From Mesostigma viride (taxonomy: Eukaryota > Streptophyta > Mesostigmatophyceae > Mesostigmatales > Mesostigmataceae): 64,000 nucleotides of DNA. The notes under the pieces are model-generated. The model did not search any database. It saw only the letters and a program-made list of their open reading frames with translations, and had not been told where the DNA came from. A program made the position numbers and the translations under genes. Each line of letters starts with the position of its first letter. Position 1 is the first letter of the stretch. Where the stretch lies: the NCBI GenBank assembly GCA_009746045.1, contig RPFO01000276.1:1494824-1558823 (forward strand), given 5' to 3'. Positions 11,501 through 22,621 of this stretch are shown in pieces.

Positions 11501-14500
11501 TGCCGTGTGCTTGCCCCGGCATGGGTTGCGTGAGGGGGAGTGGGATGAACGGTGAGGAGCAACCTGCGGCGGTCATTGGTGGGATGCGTGCATGGGCAGG
11601 GACAGATGCGAGCTGGACGAGTGCTGCACTGCTGTGTGCGCGTTGCGCAGCACAGCACATGTGTGTGGGGGGGGGGGGGGGGGGGGGGGGGTGGGGGGGG
11701 GGGGGGAGCGGGCAGCGCAAGGCATGCTTGACCGCACACGCTGGCTGGATCATGGCACCACGGGCATGTCAGCGACACAATCATGTCATCGCCCCCGGTG
11801 CACTCAAGTTGTATCGGGTGCTTCTGGCACCCTTTTTTTACCCCGACCTATTGTGCGCCTCATGGCCGCTCCCCCCTGGTTGTCTACTGGCGCACCACCC
11901 CTCACCATACTGTTTACTGCTGGTACAGGACACTAAGCTCAAGCTGGAGGCGCGTGGCATGCCAGTTGGCGCACTGCATGGCGAGATGGGTCAGTGGGGT
12001 GGGGGGGCAGCGGGACAACACAGTGCATAGGCATCATGTGGCGCAAATAAGCTGTCGTGGATGGCAAGTTGCAAGAATAAGCCACAAAAGGGAAAGGGGT
12101 GGGCTTCCCTGTTTCCCAACGGGGCCGTTCGCACAACTGGGCAGCAGTGGAGGTCAACGTGCAAGCAGAAACTGCAGTCATTTTTGCATGGTGGCGCCGA
12201 TGGCGACCCGTAGGGTGACTGCCAGTGCTGCGGGATGATCGCCGGTGGACGGACTGTCTTTCGTTCAGTGCACTTGCGGTGACGCGCCCAATGGGCTCGC
12301 CCCGTGGCCCGTTGTGGTATCCTGGGGGTGTGGGCCTAGAGCCCTACGCACATGGGGGAATGGCCTAGAACCCTACACACATCGCCGCCATCTGCCTTGC
12401 GTGGCTTATTTCCCTGCCTACACTCTTCTTGCCGTTCCCCGCGCCGCAGACAAAGTGGAGCGTGCCAATGTGCTGAACGCGTTTCGAGAAGGGCGCTTGC
12501 GGGTACGTTCGTGGTTGTATCTGCCCGCAGATGCACCTCGTGCAGCCAGCCGAGGGATATTATGGGACTCCATGCTGGATGACAGCGGGAGGGATGGGGC
12601 TGTGCCTCGGAAAACCTTTTCATGATGGCTCTCACACGTCCCCCGCTCTCATACGTCCCTGGCAAGTCATCGCATGCCATGGGTTTGGCAACACAGCCAT
12701 CTTCCGCGTGGGGCACAGCCCTCATACGCCTTGGTGCCGCGGCATGCTGACATGCCGCCGTGAGGGCCTCTAGGGCAATGTAAACCAACACAGTTAACGG
12801 CTGCCCTGGCCTGTATGGCCCATACCCCCGCCTTTGTTGGGATGGCACAGCGTGTGTTCAGGGTTTATGTGTCTACAGGGAGCGGAGGGGACGACAGCCA
12901 ATATCTGAAAAGCCTGCAATTGGGAGCAATCCGTTTAGATCTGCATGCTGCCATTTGCTCAACATAGCACCCCCTCCCTTGAAACTGCTGTGCTACCTTT
13001 TCATTAGATATTCACTAGAAAATCATAGATATTCTGTGTATTACCACCGCCTATTGTGCATGGCTTCTTTAACTTGAGACTATTGGTGCTTCCTGTTGGC
13101 TGATGGCCACCTGGTCCTGCCCTGCTCCCCCCCTCCCCCCTCCCCCTCCCCATCTCGCGCAGACACTGCTGGTGAGCGAGGTGGCGGCGCGTGGCATCGA
13201 CATCCCGGAGTGTGACGTGGTGGGTGGCCGTACCGCAACTGTTTGCTCCCCGGCCTTCTGTTCTGTCAGTACGCCGCGTGCTTCTCCCAGGCACTCCGCT
13301 GTTCTCCCCCTTGTGGATGCTGCTTCCCCCCTTCTGCTTCTTCTCCTTGTTATTTGAGTCCACTTGTGTGTGGGATGGCCAAACGCGCTTGGGCGCTGAT
13401 GGCCATTACGCCGGCGCTGCGCCTATGCCGGCTGCCTCCCTTGGTGTTGTCTGTCCTGTGGGAGCCATGGGGTGGTGCTGGCAACCGTAGTCATCAGCCA
13501 CCATGCGTTTGTCATCGAGGCACGATGTGGACATTGTGCCTGTGCTTGACCGGACATCGTCGGCGCTGGCAGTGAAAGGGTTATTCGCCTTCTTTCTGGG
13601 AATATCATGAATAATGTGATTTCTCATTATCGGACATCGATCACAATGGTGTTCTGTGCATGATAATTTCATGAAATTGTTGCCCAACTCCCTGACCTTC
13701 CTGACATCCCTGCCCCCCTGCCCTCCTGCCCTGGTGCCTGCAGGTGTTCAACCTGGAACTGCCCACAGATGCCAGCCACTACGCACACCGAGCGGGCCGC
13801 ACCGGGCGTATGGGGCGGGCAGGCCGTGTCATCTCCATTGTGGAAGCTGAGGTAGGCGCCGCACTGCAGGGGACTGCAGGGGTCGATTGCAGTACAGGGG
13901 TGCAGTACAGAGATGCAGAATGGAAGTGCATTACAGTAAACCCATGCCCATCCCGACCCCACCATCATGCACCGCCATTCTTGGCAAATGGCGATCAAGG
14001 ACTGCCCATATAGTGAAAGCTCTTTTACCAGCTTGTGACTTTTAACAGACGGTCAGGTTTCGCAGTTCTTGCCCTCCTCTGTGGAATGTGCTGTGGAGGG
14101 TTGCCCTGGAGGCGGTGTGCATGCCCTGTCACGTGTTGCGCATCCCACTCCCGTGCTGACGCCAGCACTTTACCCAAAGCCCATGCCCACTGCACTACCA
14201 CTTTTTGTGCTGACACGCATGCACGCTCGCGGACACCCTTTGTTTGCCACCTGGCAGGAGGCGTTTGTGATGGACAAGTTTGGGCGCGCGCTCGGTCTGA
14301 CCATGCTGCACTCGCGCGTGGAGGCGGGGAAGCTCGAGTCGCTGGACCCTGCCAGGGAGGCGCAGCGCGTGGAGGAGGCGCGCATGAAGGAGAAGAAGCG
14401 CCTCAAGCGTCTGGCCAAGGCAGCCGAGGGGGGCAGCGACGCGGCATCAATGGGAGAGGAGCCGAGGGAGAAGGGCGGGGCCGCAGCCATCTACAAGCGC

Positions 14501-15391
14501 AAGGGGGAGGAGGATGCTGGTACCACCGTGGCGAGGAGTGAGCGAGGGGGGCAAGGGGGGTGGTCTCCCACACGGGAGCGGAGCGGAGGGCCGGTGGACG
14601 TGCGCCCCGTCCCTGCGCGGGGCGCCTCGCTGGCAAGGGAAGGGAGAGGGGAAGCGTGGGGGGGGTCGCGGGGGGACGCTGGCGGGGCTCCGCGGTCGGA
14701 CGCGCGGGGTTCGCGGGGGTGGGCGCGGGAGGTCCGGTCCTCAGGCAACTGGGAGAGGGGGAGCTCGGCGCCCGTGGTCGGGACGAGGGGGGAGCGCAAG
14801 CCACGTGGCAGCTGGGAGGATGACGGTGATGGTGAGGATAATGAGAAGGAGGAGGCGCCGCGGGGCTATGCCTCACGGGGTGGGCAGGGGCCGCGTGTGT
14901 CGGCTAGCCGTGGGTCGGACGGCCCGTCGAGGGAGGACAGGGCGCCTAGGAGGGATCGGTGGGAGGACGCACGGCGTGCGGGCCGGTACCAGGACCCCAG
15001 TGACTACCCGGAGTTCAGTGACCGGGAGGAGGTGTTCGGAGCCAGGGTGGGGACAGGCAGCCCAAGGGAAGGAGCAGGCGGTGGTGGTTTTAGGGCAGGC
15101 CGCGGTGGCTCCTCCTCCAGCGCTCGGCCTGCACGCGGCGAGTACAGCAACCGGGGTGGTCGGCCAGGTGGCGAGGGGCGCGAGGAGAGGGAGGGTGGGC
15201 CGAGGCGGCGTGACGGGGAACAGGATCGCAGCGAGTCCTATGGGCGGCGAGGGGATCGGCGCGGGGGCAAGCGCGTGTTTGGTGGCAGGAACGGTGGCTA
15301 CGCCAGCGATGTGGACGATAGTGGGAACAAGAAGTCGTACAGTGACCGGGTGGTGTCGGGCCGGCGCGTGTGGAATGGGCTGGCGAAGTAA
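5519..15391 (+). CDS. RH47: DEAD-box RNA helicase, RH47/ISE1-like, possibly organelle-targeted
   Basis: ATP-dependent RNA helicase; plant RH47 (ISE1) acts in organelle RNA metabolism. Twelve exons join in phase: 5519..6172, 7183..7365, 8095..8181, 8802..8881, 9383..9560, 10147..10319, 11170..11278, 11929..11989, 12450..12502, 13163..13219, 13744..13851, 14258..15391, giving about 958 aa. Motifs in order: GFKVPTEVQ, Walker A GYTGSGKT (~235-242), PSQELAMQ (Ia), NKPAIVVGTVGR (Ib, with V where TPGR has P), DEAD (~347-350), SAT (~380-382), LRRCLHALDARAALVFLNF (IV), ARGIDIPECDV (V) and HRAGRTGR (~560-567). Residues 1 to ~200 lack the helicase fold and start with a hydroxylated, basic stretch suited to a transit peptide, then an acidic run. 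Residues ~620-958 are rich in R, G, D and S with RGG-like steps. An in-frame GTG lies at 5492, but the ATG at 5519 is preferred. Targeting is inferred. Confidence 0.92.
6475..6740. repeat. ~28-bp AT-rich minisatellite in helicase intron 1
   Basis: About nine degenerate units of roughly GTATGTGCACCGATATAAAT plus AAATATAG. It lies between helicase exons 1 and 2. Confidence 0.9.
6903..7140. repeat. Pyrimidine-rich ~24-bp minisatellite next to the exon 2 acceptor
   Basis: About nine units of CCTGCCGCATGCCCCCTGAC plus CCAA. The array ends about 40 bp before the AG of helicase exon 2 (7182), and the last diverged unit runs into the acceptor region, so it probably supplies the polypyrimidine tract. 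Confidence 0.9.
10646..10895. repeat. 17-bp minisatellite CCCACCCATGCACACTA in helicase intron 6
   Basis: About 15 tandem copies with single-base variants (ACTACC, ACTGCC, ACGACC). It lies in the intron between exons ending at 10319 and starting at 11170. Confidence 0.95.
11661..11706. repeat. Near-pure poly-G run in helicase intron 7
   Basis: About 46 bases of G interrupted by one T, in the intron between exons 7 and 8. The length of such a run is a likely sequencing or assembly weak point. Confidence 0.9.
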
Positions 15392-16540
15392 CAGCTGCCA
15401 CCATGGTGTTGGCAGTTTGCCTTGCTGACTCACGGTCAGTTGATGAAGTCGGTTGATGAAAGCATGAATGACACTCTATATATTGCTGACCGATGTGTGT
15501 ATTAGGACAGTAGTGGCCTGTGTGCTGGGGCATAAGCCGGCATGTCGTGGAAAAATAAGAAAAACCTGTGGGTCCATCGCCCGCCCGCACTGTCCGTGTG
15601 CTGTGCTACGTCACAGGCTCGGGTACCATATCACCGGTGCTCATCTGCCGAGAGGACAGCACTGTGCTCTTTGACAGCATGGGCGGGTGCTACAGCTTCT
15701 GATCTGGATGTTCTTGGCTACCACCCTGGCCCTAGGTAATAGTTACAAGGCAAATCTTCCCACTACCATGACTTCTTGGGTAACGGTATACTTGGGAATA
15801 CGCAGCACTGGCTAAGGCCCAGCCTCTCGGAATCAATTATTTTGTCAATACTATGAGTGGTGGAGGAAATTAAGTAAACAAAGTCGACTTATGGAAATGA
15901 GAAGTGAATGTGCTACGACCCAGACCCTTGTATGGGTGTATGACAGAGTCGTCTCCTTGGTATGACAGAGTGATGCGGTAAACCAGGGGGAAAGGATGCA
16001 CGGTGGGTACGTTGTGGCAGGGAAAGCACACGTCAAGTGGGATGCTAGCTCGACATAATGAGAACGAACGACTTACAAGCTAGCGGTCCTATTGTAGACA
16101 CGTCGGGGCATAACAAAACGAAATATATTAGAGTGCTCTCTATTAATCAAGAACATTTACTTCGTTGGGAGTGTACGTAACACATAACCCTGAGAAGGGG
16201 CACGTGGTTTTTTAAGGGGACATGCATGACGGTCCAAAAGTGCACTTTTCTGGAAGCCATACCTATGCATGTGATAAAAATCCAGTTATGATGGGGGACC
16301 ATAAAAATGATTTTTTGAAAAAATTCCAACCACTTAGGGGGTACTACCCCCCACCATGTGACCGTTATGTGCTAAAAGTAGAAAAAAGACGATATTTTTG
16401 GCCGATTTTCCCTAGGACAACGGGCAAACCCAATGTGGCCAAATCATAAACACACACCCTGATCAAGCATGCTGTTTCCGGCCCCACCGTCTAGGTCATC
16501 TAGTCGCTCTACACGTAAGCCAGCCATAATTTCAATGCAC
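15392..16540. other. Gene-poor region downstream of the helicase
   Basis: No convincing gene. The first few hundred bases should hold the helicase 3' UTR. A solo LINE tail in minus orientation occupies about 16141-16200. Confidence 0.5.
16141..16200 (-). mobile_element. Solo LINE 3' tail
   Basis: Reverse complement of the LINE 3' end also seen at 35610-35690 and 33966-34045. It shares the strings ATTAA, AAGAACAT, GTTGGGAG, a run like GTACGTAACACATA and CCCTGAGAAGGGGCA with the copy at 33966-34045. The hairpin with a CAAC loop is partly decayed. No RT coding sequence is attached. Confidence 0.6.
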
Positions 16541-16549
16541 AAGGATACA

Positions 16550-16672
16550 CATTTCCATCACCATTCATCTTCATCATCCTGAACGACTCGAACACGCGGA
16601 CAAGATAACGGCAGGCTCGAGCTACCATGGTCCGGATTCTCCCGATTTCTGGCCTGCGCTGGTTGTCACCTT
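16550..16672 (-). mobile_element. Dispersed retroelement coding relic, copy 1
   Basis: One of three related segments (others near 21768-21830 and 24020-24145). On the minus strand this copy is open across its length and reads DNQRRPEIGRIRTMVARAC, then RYLVRVFESF. Copy 3 extends upstream into an RT-like ADDLIIYGTSL stretch. The element family is not identified. Confidence 0.5.
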
Positions 16673-16837
16673 GAAATCATATCAAAGAGACATCATATAT
16701 TCCCATCTAATTGCAACCCTTGCCAATCCAGCTAGTTTGCAGGTCAGAATAAGCATGTTTAGACACATTGAAATAGTTTAGCGAAAAAAGCGTAATTTTT
16801 TGTGCCTAAAAAAATTAATCAAATCATAGACACATGC

Positions 16838-18412
16838 CTTGTGGAGGAACTGCAACCCTTCAGCCTGGTGAGTCCCCTCTGCACCTTGTACGTGCTGGTG
16901 GACTTCATCAAAGCCTTCGATTCGGTTTTCTGGCCTGCGCTGTGGGACATCCTCGCTCTGTTCCGGATCCCCCGCCCCCTTATTGCTGTCATCCGCAACC
17001 TGTATGAAGGGTCCACCACTTCGGTGCGCACTTCCTACGGGACCACGCCACCATGCCCTTAATTACAGAAGGGTGTGTGGCAGGGCTGCGTGCTGTCGCC
17101 CTACCTGTTCATTATTGTGGTCGAATACGTAATGATACAGGCGCGCAAGCGATTTGCCCGCATCGTAGGTAGGGAACCAGGGGTGCAGGTCGACAACCGT
17201 TTCTGGCATGGCGGGGCGGAAACGGAGATTCGGCTGGCGGACATCATCTATGCAGACGCCCAGGTGCCACCCTCTTCGAGATAACTGAGCACGTGCAGAC
17301 GTGGCTTGACTGCCTGGCAAAAGAGGCCCGTGCAGTGGGGCTTGAGGTCAGCAAGAAGCCCGAGGCTCTGGCGATTGGGCTCACTCAGCCACCGCCCGCA
17401 CTATTTCTCCATGTCGGCTCTCGAGTCCTGTACGTATCGGGACTGCGTCAAGTTGCTGGGCAGCCTCCTCCCCAGCTGCGAGGCCGATGTGGACCACCGT
17501 ATCTCCCTCGCCTGGCACGCTTTACGCCAATTAATACCGGGCCCTGTGGCGCAAGCCCTTGGGCAAGATAGAAAACACAGGACCTGTTTAAGGTCCTGGT
17601 CCTCCAGGGCTGTTCTTACGTACGGGGCCCGGCGAGACGTGGACGCTCACTGCCGACCTTGCCAGAAAGCTGGACGGCGCGGTCACCAACATGCTGCGAT
17701 CCATCTTGCGTATAGGCATCTTGCGTATAGCCGGGATACGCTGCTCATGTTCGCGATGAGGACCTGTACCTCGGCATATATCACAAGCACCATTAAACAG
17801 CGCGGCGCCTGCAGCTAGTAGGGCACTTAGCTCGCACCAACCACATGTGAGGTAGATACCTCACGTGGCCCCCCCGCGGGACTGCGCCCACTGCTCAGCC
17901 TGGCCGGCACCTCCTTACGTGGGCCGGGCCCCGCGATGCTCGACGCCGCAAGGCCCGCACCGGCCTTCAAAGAACAGCTAGTAGAGGATATGGGGGGCCT
18001 AGGCCTCTCCGTGATTTGGAACAAGATGATGGACAAGGCCAAGTGCCGGGCCCAGGTAGTAGAGGACAACGACCCCCCCCCCCGTGGGGAAGCGCCTGCG
18101 TTTGCGCAAACACGCGGGAAGCACGCCAGACAGGTCCCATATCTATAGGGTAGCGAGCTTAGACTAGAGTTGGCTTGATGTTGTAGATAGATTGAGACCG
18201 GTAGGATTGTGTGTCCCCATCCATCCATCCATCCATCCATCCATCCATCCATCCATCCATCCATCCATCCATCCATCCATCCATCCATCCATCCATCCAT
18301 CCATCCATCCATCCATCCATCCATCCATCCATCCATCCATCCATCCATCCATCGGGGTTAATGCTCCGTGACTCCCCAACCGGAGCATGAGTCTAATAAT
18401 TAATTAATAGAC
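16838..18412 (+). mobile_element. Decayed non-LTR retrotransposon (LINE), 5'-truncated, with CATC-expanded 3' end
   Basis: Reverse-transcriptase relic split over several frames. LVDFIKAFDSVFWPALWDIL at ~16890-16950 is followed by a stop and GVWQGCVLSPYLFIIVVEYV at ~17070. The palm motif is broken: IIYADA runs out of frame where the intact relative reads LIYADDTTLIA. Further pieces match WLDCLAKEARAVGLEVS and CVKLLGS in shifted frames. A C-terminal part resembling the copy at 33126 ends at 18146. The 3' UTR holds a 137-bp CATC array, then the family hairpin and a TTAATTAATAG tail. It cannot encode an active protein. Confidence 0.85.
18216..18352. repeat. CATC tetranucleotide microsatellite within the LINE 3' UTR
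   Basis: About 34 perfect CATC/CCAT units. The same position in the LINE copy at 33126-33632 has only three or four units, so the array expanded after insertion. Confidence 0.97.
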
Positions 18413-19640
18413 ACAACTGACATGCAATGGGGTCAAATATTATATTCAAACTGGCCCAGCCAGGGTTGCAATCACACAGCCGCAAAGTTTCAGCTCATTC
18501 TGACCACATTTACTCACATTGAAATATATTATGGTCATGTGCAAAAAAAAATGACACGTAAAAGCAGTTTTGAGCACAAACACCACTCCAAAGACACGCT
18601 TGCCGACCACGAACTGGGCCATGCAAAACAAGTGCAATTAATTCAAATTAATGTATCACGAAGCTCGCCACCAAATTACAGGTCATTCTGACCTATAGTT
18701 TGCCCATATTACATCATTGGTTATAGCTGCCTGCCTGCATGCTTGGTGCACCATGGCATGAGGCGACACCATGAGCACATCCCTAAGCTTGCCCCCTGCA
18801 TGCAAATGGGGCAGATTCATGCATCGCGTTAGCCATGCCATGTTTCCAAACGTCCAATTGAACTGCACACGGTGCAAAAAATCCGGAGGACCAATGCAAT
18901 TCAAGCACTTTCAAATGTGCGGCAGGATTCGGGAACCAAAAAAAGCCCGCGTTAATGCCATGCGCAGAAAACATCGTGTTGCTGTAGCGACACGACGGTG
19001 TGGACAACGAATCCAGTGCCAAGCTCAGACTCAGAACGGCCGCAAACAAGATCTGGCATCACAGGACGTTCAGATGATACTACGCGATCCAGCCGGTCCA
19101 CGACCTGTTTGTAGAGCTTCAATGTGCCAAGGGGCAGCATATGCACCAAACAGATGTGGGTGGGCACTGCAAAAAACACTGAACTTGACGGAGCATAATG
19201 TCTCGGTCATAGTCTTTGACCAACAAACGCCGGATGCAAGAGTTCAACAAGAGTCGTGATGAAATCGACATGATAAGAACAAAGACGGGAAAAACGATGC
19301 AACTGACTAAGAACAACACCATATTTTGCTGTGTGGGAAAGGAGATCGACTGTGAATATCGGGGTAGCGAATAAAAGGAATTTGATGATATTTAGAATCC
19401 TTGCGGCTTATCATAGACAGCCGTACGCCAGCCCTGCTTGTTATGGGTAATTGCAACTAGTATCCTCCGACGTGAGCTCTTTAATGTTAGTTAGGGACGC
19501 TTCAATGCGGGTAGATGCCAGGCATGCAGACCAGCTGTGATATACAAATGGGTTGCGAAATCAGGGTTAATTGTCATCAAAAGCAATGACATGATTCATC
19601 AATGTATCGACATGTGTGGATAAAACGCCTGATGAGAACA
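18413..19640. other. AT-rich region without a supported gene
   Basis: An open frame of 162 codons runs 18771-19259 on the plus strand but shows no recognisable domain, no splice context and an unremarkable composition, so I do not call it a gene. Confidence 0.4.
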
Positions 19641-19649
19641 TCATCATTT

Positions 19650-21240
19650 GAGGCAAATTAAGAGATTATCCATGAATGCAATTGCTCATAATAAGTGCAT
19701 GTATAGATAGAGGTTTGCAAGGAGCCCGGCACAGTTAGTGCCCATGCATAGGGATGCCGATACTGAGCTTGACAGTTGGTGATACATCGCCCGCAAACAA
19801 ATGTAGGTGTTATCAACAAGATAAGAGATCCAATGAACAAGGTCAGCCTTCGTGATGATATAATTATAATAAGCATCCCGCACGATAGCACCTGCCGCAA
19901 TCCGCCTGACTAGCGACGTTGCCAAGGGCTTGGTCTGAGAAACACACACATGCAGGTGGTTGCGTCCGTTAGGCCTACTACGTGCCGCGGCATACAGACG
20001 AGTAAGGAGGCTATATCTAAACGAGCTTTCAAATCGTGCAAACCTAGTGTGGTATATATACAAATGATGTGTAGTGAAATCATAGGTGGCTATGGGCATA
20101 GGTTTACGCGCTTCTCTGCTGCTGCTGTCTTGGAACGGCTAAGGACAGCAAGGCGTAGGCGTATATACTTGGGCTGAGTCAGTATGACGATCCAACTACC
20201 AGCGCATTCATGTACCCGGCATTCGACAGGACCTCCACCCATCATGCATTGGCTTCGCGGAGAAGAGCGCATCAGTCAAGGCATGGCAGATGAGTTTCCA
20301 TACAGGCATCTGACAGTGGGGTGAAATGCGACGCTGCCCAGCAATGGTGCGCAAAGCAACAGGAGTGTTGTGCAGTGAGATACTGTCAGATATGGGAACG
20401 TAGTGGCGGTGGCGCGTCGCTGCCGAGGAAGGCCCGAGCCACAATGCTTTGGCTGTGCACAAAAGCTCGATGAGCAGCAGTGATACTGGCGGTGGACTGT
20501 GCACGCTGAACATATTATTAGGTAGGGCTGGTGGAGTCTGGACGACAACTCGTGTTGCAAAGTAGCAAGGTAGTGCTTCTTGCAGATAATAAAAGCAAAG
20601 TTGTTGGCGCTCTTGTCAACACACGTGATGATAAAGTCCTGCTTTCAAGAAGTGGTCAAGAAGTGCTTTATCGATCTGTGGTGTTCAGTTGAGCCAGGTG
20701 GTGCGGTGGACCTGCCGGAGACGGTAAGCAAGCCTTGTGAGACGTGCATTGCATTCGTGAAGGCCGGATCATTGGCGCTAAACCACGGGTCCGATGGCAA
20801 GGGGAGCAAGCTGGAGGTCCGTGCAAATGGCATTGCAGAATTTGCGCAGTGATTTTGATTGCAGTGCATGCACCTGTTGGGCACACGTGCGCTGGACCCA
20901 CGCCCCACGGCCGAAACTTGGTGCCTTTGGCAAAAAGGTCTACAAGCGTGTGGCTCGGCAGGATGCTGAGGTCAGCGGTCATGACGTGCTGTGAGGTGGG
21001 ATCAAGGTACTTGAAATACCGTTGTTGTTGGCAGGGGCAGGGCCCAGCGCATGGTGGCCAGCTCGGTGGGCGTTGTATCGCAGCTGACCTTCGATCCCAT
21101 TGCTGAAAACCATTTGTCCCAAGGTGGGAGAGTAATGCCAGGCGGCAACTAATGGGAGTGCTGAAAGTGTTGCGCACCACGAGCCGCCGGCATAGTAGCC
21201 TGCACTTGAGGCAAATGCAAGAATGTGGGGCAAGCACAGC
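19650..21240 (-). mobile_element. Decayed Penelope-like (GIY-YIG-group type) reverse transcriptase relic
   Basis: On the minus strand, three ordered blocks match a characteristic retroelement RT. HVMTADLSILPSHTLVDLFA and KGTKFRP lie at ~21000-20900. IATYDFTTHHLYIYHT lies at ~20095-20045; the family has a TYDFSTLYTT-like motif there. MGTNCAGLLANLYLY lies at ~19740-19690; intact relatives read MGTNCAPLLADLFLY. Between the blocks the frame is broken by stops and shifts. I recall this motif set from Penelope-like elements in invertebrates and algae, but the clade is an inference. No GIY-YIG domain or termini were found. Confidence 0.6.
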
Positions 21241-21249
21241 TCATCCATC

Positions 21250-22620
21250 GCAGCAGGAATGAAAGGTGATATCAGTAAACGACGCGTACGTAGTGCATCT
21301 GCATTCCCATTGACACGGTGCCGGATGATACGTGAGAGAAGGCCAGGTGCAGACTAGTGGCATGGGACCGGGGGACTTGCAGATCAGCTATAGGGAGCAC
21401 GACTCGACGGCAATGTGTAAGCTGGTAAGCTTCTTCAAGCTCCAGGCTTCGAGATACCTATAGATGCATGAAATTCGCCGCGTTGCATAAGCCGAGACAT
21501 GTGATGTAGGCAGCAGAGAGTGGTACGTGGAGTAAAGGGAAGGAGCGGGGGTCACATGTGTGGAAGGTGGAGGGGCATGCATGGGCCGGCGACGCTGTGG
21601 GGATATGGGCGATATGGGTGGAGATTAAACTAATATATATTCATTGAGAATGATAAGTTACGAGATATTTTAATATATTTTCATAGAGAATGATAAATTC
21701 CGTACGGGGGTGAGATTGTCATGCAACAGAATGAAAATATATACTTCATTGAGAATGATATATTACGCAGGCTCGAGATACCATGGTCCGGATTCTCCCG
21801 ATTTCTGGCCTGCGCTCAGTTGTCTCTTTGATATTACGGAGGTGAGATTGGCATGCAACATAAGGAAAAACCCGAAACGAAGAAGAACCGGCCTGCATGA
21901 AGAAATTATTACTACTATTCTGACACAGACATCCAAGGATCACGCCAGCTGCACAAGGTACAACTAACTACATAGGACTTCAGCAAAAGTGGGTGCGAGA
22001 GGTCCCCAGTTCGATTCCAGCCTGGATTCATTTGCAGATCGCGTTTTCCGCGGACCGGCACTGAACGCAAATGGTTTTCACTATTTGCGGCGTGCCAAAT
22101 CAGAAGAAATCAGAAACTACATCACAAAACTACGACGTACACACAGCAACATCACTGCCGGCCCACCATGCAGGCCTGGGGGCTGGGAGGGATCTAGACC
22201 GCCTGGGTTGCGACAAAGTCGGCCCGGGTGCGGCGGAATCACACATCAGCCACAGTGCGAGTGAGGGCGAGTGGCAGGCGCTGCATGCCGCCAATACGAG
22301 GACCACATGCGGGCAGACCACGGGGCGGTCTGACCCTCGAGGTCAAGGCGGTCTTCACGGCGCTAGCTGGCAGCACTCGTGGAAAAACTCCGCCGTCTTA
22401 ATTGGAGCCCATGGCCCCGAACTCCCCAAGGACAAAGGGGATGACCCGGTGGGGCCCCACATTTGAAAATATGTATGCTACATGTAGCTCAATGTATCGC
22501 GGATTTGCCTTGCATTGATATGAACATGCAAGGCATGCACACAGCGCGCCCCCCGTCAGGGGATGCATGTCTGTTGGAATGGCATGTAATTAATGATGTA
22601 TAATTTTCTTTCGAATTTAC
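21250..22620. other. AT-rich region with short internal repeats
   Basis: Holds three copies of TTCATWGAGAATGATA-like sequence at 21638-21768 and a repeated TGAGATTGTCATGCAACA / TGAGATTGGCATGCAACA pair (~21710 and ~21842). Relic copy 2 of the PEIGRIRTMV segment lies at 21768-21830. No gene is supported. Confidence 0.45.
21768..21830 (-). mobile_element. Dispersed retroelement coding relic, copy 2
   Basis: On the minus strand it reads RRPEIGRIRTMVSRAC and is nearly identical at DNA level to copy 1 for about 50 bp. It is shorter than the other two copies. Confidence 0.5.
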
Positions 22621-22621
22621 T

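Noticed and set aside
18771-19259. 162-codon plus-strand ORF
   Set aside because: No recognisable domain, no homologous motif and no splice or promoter context; treated as chance.
21995-22040. tRNA-like B box (AGTTCGATTCC)
   Set aside because: The T-arm stem does not pair and no A box, anticodon arm or acceptor stem is present upstream.
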